Shown piece after piece: positions 1-8,259 of a DNA stretch of 64,000 bases (position 1 is its first letter; each line of letters starts with the position of its first letter). This DNA comes from Companilactobacillus jidongensis (GTDB taxonomy: Bacteria; Bacillota; Bacilli; Lactobacillales; Lactobacillaceae). A program made the translations under genes and the position numbers. The stretch lies in the NCBI RefSeq assembly GCF_003946575.1, contig NZ_RHOP01000007.1:62001-126000 (forward strand), in the 5' to 3' direction. Under the pieces are notes generated by a model. The model had not been told where the DNA came from and searched no databases. It was given only the letters and a program-made list of their open reading frames with translations.

Positions 1-114
1 GGTATTTTATTGAATCCAGATACTATGATTGAATCATGGCCATTCGCTGTTCAAGTACATTCAATCTACGGCTCACGTGGAACCATTGTTGGCGTTAAAC
101 GTGTTTTTGCTTAA
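1..114 (+). CDS. 3' end of an unidentified gene (partial)
   Basis: An open frame runs from the first base of the window and ends at a TAA at 112-114, giving 37 residues that finish in ...IVGVKRVFA. It is followed 18 bases later by the next gene, which has its own AGGAGG-type ribosome binding site, so the two may be co-transcribed. I do not recognise the family from this tail. The codon use looks like that of the neighbours. Confidence 0.6.
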   Translation, partial: GILLNPDTMIESWPFAVQVHSIYGSRGTIVGVKRVFA

Positions 115-132
115 TTAGGAGGAGTCACGTTT

Positions 133-336
133 ATGGGACATTGGGAACCAGGTAGAGTTTTTCAAGAAATGAATTGGGTCGAAGATGATGGCGGTGGTTG
201 CGGATGCGGTTGTATAATCGCAATTCTAGTAATTGTTGCTTTACTTTTCGGCATAAGCTTTATTTTGAATCATCTAGGGGTAATTATTATCTTTGGAGTT
301 CTTGCTTTGGTTATATTTTTTGCAATTAAATGGTAA
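133..336 (+). CDS. small Gly/Cys-motif membrane protein, function unknown
   Basis: This gene encodes 67 residues behind a strong ribosome binding site (TTAGGAGG, about 117-124). A hydrophilic N-terminal half of about 23 residues carries aromatic and acidic residues and ends in the motif GGGCGCGC at residues 21-28. Two closely spaced hydrophobic segments follow (about 28-46 and 48-65) and the chain ends in KW. The layout suggests a two-helix membrane hairpin. The three cysteines beside the first membrane segment could be acylated, bind metal or form disulfides, but none of this is shown. It lies just before two secreted surface proteins, so a role in the envelope is plausible. I do not recognise the family. 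Confidence 0.7.
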   Translation: MGHWEPGRVFQEMNWVEDDGGGCGCGCIIAILVIVALLFGISFILNHLGVIIIFGVLALVIFFAIKW

Positions 337-360
337 ATAAAAAATAGTGTGGGGTTAAAT

Positions 361-1419
361 ATGAATTATTTTAAAAAGGGATTATTAACTGCTGGAATAG
401 CTTCAGCAACTTTAGTAAGTACAACAGTTTTGTTAAATCAAACGTCTGTTGATGCTGCTTCAGCGACTGCTAATTCTGGTTATGGTCAAGTTGAATTATG
501 GAACAATATTAATGGCGGTAAGACTAGAGATAGCAATACGTTGTCTAGTGGCTCTTCATGGAATGTTGGAAATAGAATCACTGCATCAGATGGAGAATCA
601 TATTACAAAGTTGGTAATAATGAATATGCCAATGCAAACCAAATGGATGGCTCAACTGAGAATTCAAAGCAAAAATTGACTGGTGACGTTAAATCAGGAT
701 CAGGCAACGGTAGTTACGTTACTTTATACACTAATCCATTGAATGGTGCGCACGTTGTTAAAAACCGTGGATTGATGAAGCACACCGAATGGTATACCGA
801 TCAACGTGTGATCGTTAATGGTCAAGTTTATTATCGTGTTGCCACAAATGAATGGACTAAGGGTTCAGATAGTCAATTGATCTCAGAAAAATATCGTGGA
901 GACAAAGTTTTCTTGAGCGGTAATTATTCAAATAATACTGATAACAACAGTAATAATGATCAAAAACCATATCTTGATGTGCCATATTCAACTGAGTACC
1001 AATATAATGTATATTCATTATTATTGAAGAGTAATGGTGAGTATGTATACAACTATAGTAGACCAACAAATCACACAGTTAATCCAGGAATCAAATATGA
1101 GAAGGGAACATATACCGTTGATTCTAGTGGTTTGATTCATTTCAATGCGACATCAAGTTTGTATGCTGATTGGGGAGACTCAAGTTATATTTTAAAGACC
1201 AAGCCACAGATTTGTTATTTCTCAGGTGAGGGCTCTAATGTACCAGCTGAAAAATCAAAGTTGGGACTAGCTGGATACACGGTAGCTGACAATGGCACTG
1301 AAATTAAGACTGATCAAGGTACTATTATGACTTTGACAGCACAACCGGGATTAACGATGACTGATCCTGAAAAAATCGGACCAGGATTATATAAACAATA
1401 TTGGGGATACTTAAATTAA
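361..1419 (+). CDS. secreted SLAP-domain surface protein
   Basis: This 352-residue protein is probably exported and held non-covalently on the cell wall. The start at ATG 361 is preferred because GTGGGG (349-354) fits a ribosome binding site seven bases upstream; a GTG start at 349 would overlap that site. Residues 1-33 form a signal peptide (KKG, hydrophobic core, VDAASA). Two SLAP-type modules follow (about 38-90 and 105-165), with motifs such as YTNPLNGAHVVKNRG and YYRVATNEW. An Asn-rich linker leads to a C-terminal region of about 150 residues with no family I know. There is no LPXTG motif. The N-terminal modules closely match those of the next gene, so the two arose by duplication of the anchor. 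The gap between them is 21 bases, which suggests an operon. Confidence 0.8.
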   Translation: MNYFKKGLLTAGIASATLVSTTVLLNQTSVDAASATANSGYGQVELWNNINGGKTRDSNTLSSGSSWNVGNRITASDGESYYKVGNNEYANANQMDGSTENSKQKLTGDVKSGSGNGSYVTLYTNPLNGAHVVKNRGLMKHTEWYTDQRVIVNGQVYYRVATNEWTKGSDSQLISEKYRGDKVFLSGNYSNNTDNNSNNDQKPYLDVPYSTEYQYNVYSLLLKSNGEYVYNYSRPTNHTVNPGIKYEKGTYTVDSSGLIHFNATSSLYADWGDSSYILKTKPQICYFSGEGSNVPAEKSKLGLAGYTVADNGTEIKTDQGTIMTLTAQPGLTMTDPEKIGPGLYKQYWGYLN

Positions 1420-1440
1420 TAAACATACAAGGGGAAACAG

Positions 1441-4400
1441 ATGAATTTTAAAAAGAGGCGTTTAAACAAAGCATTAGAAGAAAGAACATATCGTGTCAAA
1501 TTAGTCCATGGTAAAAAGGGTTGGATCACAGTTGGTCTAACATTTGTTACACTATTTAGTTTGACCGCTTTAGGTCAGAAGACAGTTGATGCATCGGCTG
1601 TAAACAATGTTGCAACAGCTAATTCAACAACTGGCAGTTATGTCCAATTATGGAATAATGTCACCAAAGACAGCATTCGTAAGGCAAACAGAGGATTGCA
1701 AAATGGCACTGCTTGGAAAACAGCCAAGGCTGTCAAAGGTGTTGATGGCAAAACTTATGTTTTGGTTGGTGGAAATGAATATGCCAATGTAAACGAAATG
1801 GACTTGGCCGATGAAACATCATCACAAAAATTAAGTGGTACAGTGCATGTCGGGAATGTCGAGTACGCTGCTCTATATACCAATCCGCTTGAGGGTGCAA
1901 AGCAAATTAAAAACCGTGGGTTGGCTGGTAATTCTGATTGGATCACTAATCAAAAAGTAACCGTTGATGGAGTGACATATTATCGTGTTGCCACAAACGA
2001 ATGGGTTAAGGCAAATAATGCTAATCTCACTTCAGAAAATAGTCGTTCTGACAAGAATTATATTAAGAATGCACCTGATGATGAAACTGTTACAACACCA
2101 GATACAGATAATAATAATGGTTCAAGTAGTAGTGGTAGCCACAATAATGGCGGTTCAACTGAAACTGAATATGCAAATGTTACAGTCAAGTATGTTGATG
2201 AGAATGGTAATAAGATTTTCCCAACATCTACAATTGAGCAAAAAGTCGGTGAAACATATACTTCGAAGGCTGCCAAAATTGATGGATATACAGTAAATGG
2301 CAACAATACTCAATCTATCAAAGTTACTAAGAATGGCAACAATACAATTATCTTTGCGTATACCAAAGCAAGTTCAGAAAAAGACGCAACAATTATTTTG
2401 CATTTCGTCGACAAAGATGGTAAAAAACTAGCCGACGATGTTACTGATACCGCCAAAGTTGGTTCAACTTATCGTGCAGAGTCTGCACAAATTGGTCACT
2501 ATTGGGTAGACTTCGGTGGTGAAGATGGTCTTGATCGTGATATTCAAGTTAAAGCTGGCGTTAACGAGTACACATTCAAGTATAAGCATATCGGAAATGT
2601 AAATGTATACTACGTTGATAAAGCTACTGGCATGCGTATCGAAAATATCGGTGGCGGAACAATGCTGACAGTTGGAGATCCATTTGTAGCAACTGCCAAA
2701 GACATTGATGGTTATACATTAATCGGTGATAAGACTCAAACTGTTAATGTTGCGGAAGGTTCAACTGACATTACTTTCTACTACAACAAAAACGATGATA
2801 CAACCACACCAGTTGATCCAGCAGATAAAAAATCAGATGTAATTGTTGATTATGTAGACGAGAATGGCAAGACAATTAGCAGTAAGACACTAGCAGGCCA
2901 AACTGTCGGTGCAACTGTTAGTGCAGATGCTCCAACACTAGATGGATATAAGTTGAATGATGATGCATCTAAGTCTGTCACAGTTTCTAAAGATGGTAAT
3001 AACACTATTACTTTCAACTACAAAGCAGATGATACAACCACACCAGTCGATCCAGCAGATAAAACAGCTAATGTAACTGTCAACTATGTAGACGCTGATG
3101 GTAATAAAGTTGCTGAACCTAAGACTGTATCAAGTCAAAAGGTTGGGTCAACAATTACTGAACAAGCTGCTACTGTTGATGGCTATACAGTCGACAAAAA
3201 TTCACAAGATGTAATTATTGCTGAAGAAGGCAATACAATTACGTTTACTTATACAAAAGATGCAACCACACCAGTTGATCCAGTAGCTGATAAATCTGAT
3301 GTTACTGTTAAGTATGTTGACGAAACAGGCAAAGAGATTGCCCAAAGTGCTACTACATCAGAAGATGTTGGTTCAACTAAGTCAGTAAATGCTATTTCAG
3401 TTGATGGATATGAGTTAACTTCTCAAACAACTCAATCTGTGAATGTTGATAAGGATAGTACTAAAAATGTCATCACATTTACTTATAAACTCAAAGACAC
3501 TACACCAGTCACAACCAAGGCTGATGTATTAGTTCATTATCAAGATGAGTCTGGTCAAACCATCTCACCAGATACAAAAACATCAGAAGAAGTGGGTTCT
3601 ACTAAGACCATTAATTCAACTGATATTGCTGGATATACTGTTAAAGGCAATGCGTCTCAAGATGTAGTCATTTCTAAAGATGGCAATGAAGTTGTATTTG
3701 TATATTCTAAAAATGCTGAACCTGTAACTCAATCGACTGTTACTACTAAGTTTGTTGATGCAGATAAAAATGAAATTGCTGATGCAGTAACTGAAAAAGT
3801 TGATAATGGCAAAGATTATACTGCCACTGCTAAGACAATTGACGGTTATACAGTCGATGGTGAAGCTACGCAAACAGTAAGTGTTGACGGGGATAAGACT
3901 GTTACGTTCACATATACTAAAGACTCTAATCAAAATGGCATAAGCACATCAGATGTTAAAGATAAATTACTTACTTTGATTAACAATTATCGTGTTGCAA
4001 ACTCACAAGATCCATTGACAGAAGATGATAATTTAACTTTAGGTTCTGATGCACGTGCTGCTGATGAAGCTAATGAAGTAAATACTTCTGGTGATATTGG
4101 TAAAGCAGATCACTTTAATTCAGATAAAACAATGTTTGATCAAGAATCACATATTAAACAAGATAATTCATTATTTAAAGCTGAAAATTTACTAGTAACT
4201 AATGGTGATAGTGTAGATACTGTAGCTCAAAATGCTTTTAATCAATGGAAAAACTCTCCAGATCATAATAAGAATATGTTGGATCCAGAATATAGCAAGA
4301 CAGGATTGAGTGTTGTTCAGTTGGATAATGGTCAATTCTTAGCTATGCAAGATTTTGCAGGTAGTGGTAAAGAATCAGTATACGACCCAGAAATGGATAA

Positions 4401-5028
4401 CACAGCTTCAATAACAGACTTAGGATATACAAGCGCAGATATCTTACAGGCTGCAAAAAGTGAACCTACTGACCCGACTTCTCACAGCGCACCTATTTCT
4501 GAAATTGCAAAAAGTGCGACAACCTACTTTGGGGACAGAGTCTTCAAAAGTTTAAGTGACTATACTAAATGGTCTACAACTAAGCATAATGAAGGGTCAA
4601 TTTGGGATGAAGGCGTAGGTAGTGGAGCATTCTTAGCATATGATACTAAAGGTAATCCAATTGGATTCGTTCCTTATGTATACTCTTTAAGTGATACTGC
4701 AAGTCATTTATTAGCTCAAGGTAAAACAACCTGGACTACAGATTATGTAATTCCAGTTGGTGAATCAACTACTGGAACAGTTACGTATAGATTGATTAAG
4801 AATGATCGTACTGGGTATATCAGTAATGCATTTATACCAATGAAGACATTGACAGGGAAGAGCGGTGATAAAATAACAATTACGGCCCCTGATATGTCAG
4901 GATATAGAGTTGACGAAGCATACAATAAAAGCAATACTCAAGAAATAACGTTGGATGTAGATCCAATCGATAATGATTATATGTTTACGTACATTTCTAA
5001 TGATGCACCTCTACAACCCGAAGGTTAA
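1441..5028 (+). CDS. large mosaic surface protein: SLAP modules, eight MucBP repeats, CAP domain
   Basis: This 1195-residue protein is a likely adhesin. The N-terminus carries a KxYKxGKxW-like signal (YRVKLVHGKKGW) and a hydrophobic stretch ending VDASA, the type used by large surface proteins of lactobacilli. Residues about 57-200 hold two SLAP modules like those of the previous gene. Eight MucBP-type repeats (about 240-830) share the pattern VxVxYVDxxGxxI...VG...IDGYT...TFxYT; such repeats are linked to mucus binding. A CAP/SCP domain follows (about 837-975), with His in ADHFNS, Glu in KAENLL and His in PDHNKNML. The last 220 residues are unassigned. No LPXTG motif is present, so the SLAP modules are the likely wall anchor. 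AAGGGG before the ATG is the ribosome binding site, and a terminator follows. Confidence 0.88.
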   Translation: MNFKKRRLNKALEERTYRVKLVHGKKGWITVGLTFVTLFSLTALGQKTVDASAVNNVATANSTTGSYVQLWNNVTKDSIRKANRGLQNGTAWKTAKAVKGVDGKTYVLVGGNEYANVNEMDLADETSSQKLSGTVHVGNVEYAALYTNPLEGAKQIKNRGLAGNSDWITNQKVTVDGVTYYRVATNEWVKANNANLTSENSRSDKNYIKNAPDDETVTTPDTDNNNGSSSSGSHNNGGSTETEYANVTVKYVDENGNKIFPTSTIEQKVGETYTSKAAKIDGYTVNGNNTQSIKVTKNGNNTIIFAYTKASSEKDATIILHFVDKDGKKLADDVTDTAKVGSTYRAESAQIGHYWVDFGGEDGLDRDIQVKAGVNEYTFKYKHIGNVNVYYVDKATGMRIENIGGGTMLTVGDPFVATAKDIDGYTLIGDKTQTVNVAEGSTDITFYYNKNDDTTTPVDPADKKSDVIVDYVDENGKTISSKTLAGQTVGATVSADAPTLDGYKLNDDASKSVTVSKDGNNTITFNYKADDTTTPVDPADKTANVTVNYVDADGNKVAEPKTVSSQKVGSTITEQAATVDGYTVDKNSQDVIIAEEGNTITFTYTKDATTPVDPVADKSDVTVKYVDETGKEIAQSATTSEDVGSTKSVNAISVDGYELTSQTTQSVNVDKDSTKNVITFTYKLKDTTPVTTKADVLVHYQDESGQTISPDTKTSEEVGSTKTINSTDIAGYTVKGNASQDVVISKDGNEVVFVYSKNAEPVTQSTVTTKFVDADKNEIADAVTEKVDNGKDYTATAKTIDGYTVDGEATQTVSVDGDKTVTFTYTKDSNQNGISTSDVKDKLLTLINNYRVANSQDPLTEDDNLTLGSDARAADEANEVNTSGDIGKADHFNSDKTMFDQESHIKQDNSLFKAENLLVTNGDSVDTVAQNAFNQWKNSPDHNKNMLDPEYSKTGLSVVQLDNGQFLAMQDFAGSGKESVYDPEMDNTASITDLGYTSADILQAAKSEPTDPTSHSAPISEIAKSATTYFGDRVFKSLSDYTKWSTTKHNEGSIWDEGVGSGAFLAYDTKGNPIGFVPYVYSLSDTASHLLAQGKTTWTTDYVIPVGESTTGTVTYRLIKNDRTGYISNAFIPMKTLTGKSGDKITITAPDMSGYRVDEAYNKSNTQEITLDVDPIDNDYMFTYISNDAPLQPEG
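2794..3063 (+). repeat. near-identical linker repeats between MucBP domains
   Basis: A 36-base unit encoding DDTTTPVDPADK occurs at 2794-2829 and again at 3028-3063 with a single T/C difference. A diverged third copy (ATTPVDPVADK) lies near 3259. The units separate neighbouring MucBP repeats. Near-identity at DNA level suggests recent duplication or recombination of a domain-plus-linker unit. Confidence 0.85.
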
Positions 5029-5049
5029 TGCTATTGTTTGTTTCGACAG

Positions 5050-5103
5050 AAAAGGCCTCATTAAGTTAGTCGTTTGGCTACTTGTGAGGACCTTTTTATT
5101 TTT
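5050..5103 (+). terminator. rho-independent terminator after the surface-protein operon
   Basis: AAAGGCCTCA pairs with TGAGGACCTTT around a smaller inner hairpin, and the 3' arm runs into CCTTTTTATTTTT. One A is bulged. It lies 22 bases after the stop of the mosaic protein. Confidence 0.8.
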
Positions 5104-5134
5104 GTGAAAATATTAAAAGTTATTAGGGGGAAGT

Positions 5135-6547
5135 ATGAAACGATTAATTAAAATTTTAAGTATTGTATTATTTTTTGGACTTGTCTTAGCGGGATGTAGT
5201 AATACTGCTAAGTCTAGTAGTAACGCCGGATTTGTCGGAAAATCATTTTCCGGCAAGACACCAGTTGAGGATGCTACAAATGGGAAAATGACCATTCATT
5301 TCGTGGATAACAAACGAGCCGTTGTGATTGAGTCAGGTAAGTTTGAAGTTGGTCATGAATGGGGAAGATTAGTTTTTGATGTCAAATATAAAAAGATGTC
5401 AGGTAACAAAGTTAAACTAACTTACTTAAAGGGTATCAATGAATCATATGCTAGTGAGAAAGATATGAATAACCATGCCACACCAGTCTTTATGCATCAA
5501 GATAAGGTGGATAAGGATAGTAATATGGGTGGCTACGTATATGTAGATGAGAATTATGTTTCCTTTTCCAAGGTCAGCAAGAAAGACGGGTTATTTTTGA
5601 CTGACAAGAAGGATGCTTCCAGTTATGATTCTTATTTGAAAAAAACTACTGAGAAATACTACGGAAAAGATACTAAATTGTCAGACCGCGGATTCATGAG
5701 TCCAGCGACTGAGTTGGTTAGTAACGGAATTGCTTTCAAGGGTAGTCGATTCATTTGGACATATGGTGGTCCAGATTCTAAATTTGCCAATGAAACAGAA
5801 CAAGGTGCAAGACTTGCTTCATTTATGGGTAATTACAAATTACAGGGTAATAAATTGATATTGTATTTGCAATATCATTCAAATGTTTATCAAGGCACTG
5901 TAAGTCAATTGAATAATATGCAATTCCAATCAAAATTGACAGGATCTGATATACCAAAAAAATTGGTATTTGAGTTTACTAAGAATAATAAACTGCATTT
6001 AATTACGAAGTTTAAGGATTATAAATCTGACGATATGTTAGATTATGGAACTGTTGATGGAACGCCTAATTATGCAAAGATGAGTAAGAATAATCAACCG
6101 AATGTTTATACAGTAGGTATGGAAAAGACTGAGGATTCTGGAGCAAAAGAGGAAGCTTCTAAAACAGATGCTAATAACGAGACTGACGAATCATTGTCGT
6201 CTGCGTCTGTTACAGATACCTTTCCAACCAAAGAAGACTTTGCACAATGGGTAAGTTCTTACTTCACAGATCAGGGAAGTGAGGCAACAGATGATACACC
6301 AGGTTTCCATGTTACTGGAAGTGGTTCCGGGGAAACTGTGCAGGTTAGAGATATGGACAACAATCAATCTGCTGTACCGGTGGTATATAGTCTTGCCTAT
6401 TCATATACAGCACTAAATGATGATTCTGCTATTGAGCCTGCTCAAACAATTGCCATCGATTCAGATGGAAATATTTATTCTGGTCATTTTATTATGTTAG
6501 ACAATGATTTAACTCAAGCATATTCAGATTATGTAAACAACAACTAA
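5135..6547 (+). CDS. lipoprotein of unknown function, first of a tandem pair
   Basis: This 470-residue protein has a type II signal peptide whose lipobox LAGC puts the lipidated Cys at residue 21, so it should sit on the outer face of the membrane. AGGGGGAAGT precedes the ATG. A region near residues 183-215 contains GIAFKGSRFIWTYGG. A Ser/Glu-rich linker (about 335-360) leads to a C-terminal module starting FPTKEDFAQW (about 362) and ending in DLTQAYSDYV. Both regions recur in the next gene, so the two are paralogues. I do not recognise the family. It follows the surface-protein terminator by only 32 bases, so it either has a compact promoter or is read through. Confidence 0.8.
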   Translation: MKRLIKILSIVLFFGLVLAGCSNTAKSSSNAGFVGKSFSGKTPVEDATNGKMTIHFVDNKRAVVIESGKFEVGHEWGRLVFDVKYKKMSGNKVKLTYLKGINESYASEKDMNNHATPVFMHQDKVDKDSNMGGYVYVDENYVSFSKVSKKDGLFLTDKKDASSYDSYLKKTTEKYYGKDTKLSDRGFMSPATELVSNGIAFKGSRFIWTYGGPDSKFANETEQGARLASFMGNYKLQGNKLILYLQYHSNVYQGTVSQLNNMQFQSKLTGSDIPKKLVFEFTKNNKLHLITKFKDYKSDDMLDYGTVDGTPNYAKMSKNNQPNVYTVGMEKTEDSGAKEEASKTDANNETDESLSSASVTDTFPTKEDFAQWVSSYFTDQGSEATDDTPGFHVTGSGSGETVQVRDMDNNQSAVPVVYSLAYSYTALNDDSAIEPAQTIAIDSDGNIYSGHFIMLDNDLTQAYSDYVNNN

Positions 6548-6556
6548 GGGGAAAAT

Positions 6557-7930
6557 ATGAAACGAAAAAAGTATCTACTGATAGCAATCAGTGTTTTGGC
6601 ACTTTTGACCGTGGCAGGATGTGGTAGTAATTCTCAAAGTACGGCCAGTTCTAACAACACCGAGAACACAGTTAAAAAAATAATTATCAAAGGTCATAAT
6701 TTTAAGGGCACGCATAAAGGGGATGGATCTTCAAAAGATCCTGACTACAAGTATTCGATGTACTTTGGCAAAGATGGAAACTTCGTTCAAGATATTATTA
6801 GTTCGAATGGTTTTGCAGGAAGATTTACTGAACGAGGAACATATACTATTGCTAAGAACGGCGATATAATCATGAATATTGTCAGTGTTACTGAAGAACG
6901 ATTTGCCAGTGATTCTGATTTGTCGAGTGGGGTAGCTCCAATAAGTATTGTTCAAAGAGAAGGTAATACTTTGAACGCTGCCGAAGACCATGCTATTAAG
7001 ATCAAGAACAAGACGACTTACTTGTTGGGGACAGTGAATAATGTCAAACTTTATCAAACAGATAAGAAGACAGTTAATTATCGTAAACATTATGAATCTG
7101 AAATGAGCAAATACAATAGTTCATATGGTAAGTTCTCTAATCATGGATTTACTTCGAATGGCATGGACACACCTATGAATGCCATTGCCTTCAAAGGTAG
7201 TAATTTCATCTGGAGATATGGTTATCAAGATGAAAATGACACTTCTAAAAATTCCGCAGTGATGGCAGTTTTTGAAGGTACTTATTCTTATGACTCAAGT
7301 ACACAAACGATGACTTTAAATGTATCTAGCCAATCTAATTCTTATTATGGTAACTTAATGAATTTAGGCGGATTTGAATATCAAAAATCAGGTAAACCAT
7401 TGGCTGCTAAAACTCTTAAGTTAAAATATGTGAATAATACTTTGACGTTGTTTGGTAGTAGCTTCACTAGTTGGAAGATGGAAGACAATCACCCGAATGA
7501 CGCGTCACAGAGTCAGCCTAAATATGATAATTATATTAATAGTTATGCAGTTTCCATTTTTGATTCACAGATGCATAAGGGATCTGACAGTGATTCAAAT
7601 GGTGGAAGTGTAAAGGAAGTCTTTCCAACTAAAGAAGATTTTGTTGATTGGTTGACAGACTATTATCAAAAAGATGATGATACTTCTAATTTTCATGTAA
7701 TGGAGTCAGATGATGGAGGAACACTTCCAGTTTTAGAGAATTTTGGTGGAGAGAAAAAGACTGTAGCGATGGTCTATAGAATATATTATTCGTTTGCTGA
7801 AGAAGGAAATGAAATAAGTGATACAGGTAAAAACATTGGTATTACGTCATCTGGTGAAATATATAGTGGTCACGATATAATGCTTGATGATGATTTGACT
7901 CAAGCATATGCTGATTATGCTAGTAACTAG
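6557..7930 (+). CDS. lipoprotein of unknown function, second of a tandem pair
   Basis: This 457-residue protein has a lipobox VAGC with Cys22 as the lipidation site. It starts nine bases after its paralogue with AAGGGG as ribosome binding site, so the two form an operon. It shares NAIAFKGSNFIWRYG (about residue 203) and the C-terminal module FPTKEDFVDW (about 355) ending DLTQAYADYASN. Between the shared blocks the two diverge strongly, so the duplication is old. Positive selection or different partners could explain this. No enzyme motif is visible. Confidence 0.8.
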   Translation: MKRKKYLLIAISVLALLTVAGCGSNSQSTASSNNTENTVKKIIIKGHNFKGTHKGDGSSKDPDYKYSMYFGKDGNFVQDIISSNGFAGRFTERGTYTIAKNGDIIMNIVSVTEERFASDSDLSSGVAPISIVQREGNTLNAAEDHAIKIKNKTTYLLGTVNNVKLYQTDKKTVNYRKHYESEMSKYNSSYGKFSNHGFTSNGMDTPMNAIAFKGSNFIWRYGYQDENDTSKNSAVMAVFEGTYSYDSSTQTMTLNVSSQSNSYYGNLMNLGGFEYQKSGKPLAAKTLKLKYVNNTLTLFGSSFTSWKMEDNHPNDASQSQPKYDNYINSYAVSIFDSQMHKGSDSDSNGGSVKEVFPTKEDFVDWLTDYYQKDDDTSNFHVMESDDGGTLPVLENFGGEKKTVAMVYRIYYSFAEEGNEISDTGKNIGITSSGEIYSGHDIMLDDDLTQAYADYASN

Positions 7931-7949
7931 TTATCAATTAACTTATCTA

Positions 7950-7978
7950 TTTTCAAGAGATTAGCAAAAGTATATAAT
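7950..7978 (+). promoter_or_regulatory. probable sigma-A promoter for the tautomerase gene
   Basis: TTTTCA (7950-7955) and TATAAT (7973-7978) are separated by 17 bases. The -10 box is perfect and the -35 box matches four of six consensus positions. The gene starts 47 bases downstream of the -10 box. Confidence 0.6.
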
Positions 7979-8024
7979 TTAAACATATTAATAAATTAAA
8001 TATCCAATCAAAGGAGAACTAATT

Positions 8025-8210
8025 ATGCCACTAGTACACATTGATCTAATTGCCGGACGTAGTCCAGAACAACTAAAGGGTATGGTAAAAGACGTTACAG
8101 ATGCCATTGTTAAAAACACTGGTGCACCTGCTGAACATGTTCACGTTGTTTTGAACGAAATGGAAAAAGAACACTACGCTGTTGGTGGTGTTTTGAAGAG
8201 TGACGAGTAA
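8025..8210 (+). CDS. 4-oxalocrotonate tautomerase family protein
   Basis: This 61-residue protein has the family's usual size. Pro follows the initiator Met (MPLVHIDL), and this N-terminal Pro acts as catalytic base once Met is removed. The segment GRSPEQLKGMVKDVT is typical of 4-OT-like enzymes. The natural substrate in lactobacilli is not known, and the family also includes dehalogenases and promiscuous tautomerases. AAAGGAG lies at the right spacing, a promoter precedes the gene and a terminator follows, so it is a single-gene unit. Confidence 0.88.
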   Translation: MPLVHIDLIAGRSPEQLKGMVKDVTDAIVKNTGAPAEHVHVVLNEMEKEHYAVGGVLKSDE

Positions 8211-8220
8211 TTGATTCTTG

Positions 8221-8247
8221 GCACACCTTTGGGTGTGCTATTTTTTG
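8221..8247 (+). terminator. terminator after the tautomerase gene
   Basis: GCACACC (8221-8227) and GGTGTGC (8232-8238) form a seven-pair stem with a four-base loop, followed by TATTTTTTG. It ends only 12 bases before the next start codon. Confidence 0.88.
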
Positions 8248-8259
8248 TTAGGAGATACT

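Noticed and set aside
3616-3933. Minus-strand open frame inside the mosaic protein gene
   Set aside because: It is a shadow of the repeats on the other strand, with no ribosome binding site or recognisable product.
8218-8259. Extended N-terminus of the DUF2075 protein from TTG 8218
   Set aside because: It would run through the terminator of the preceding gene. ATG 8260 has a proper ribosome binding site.
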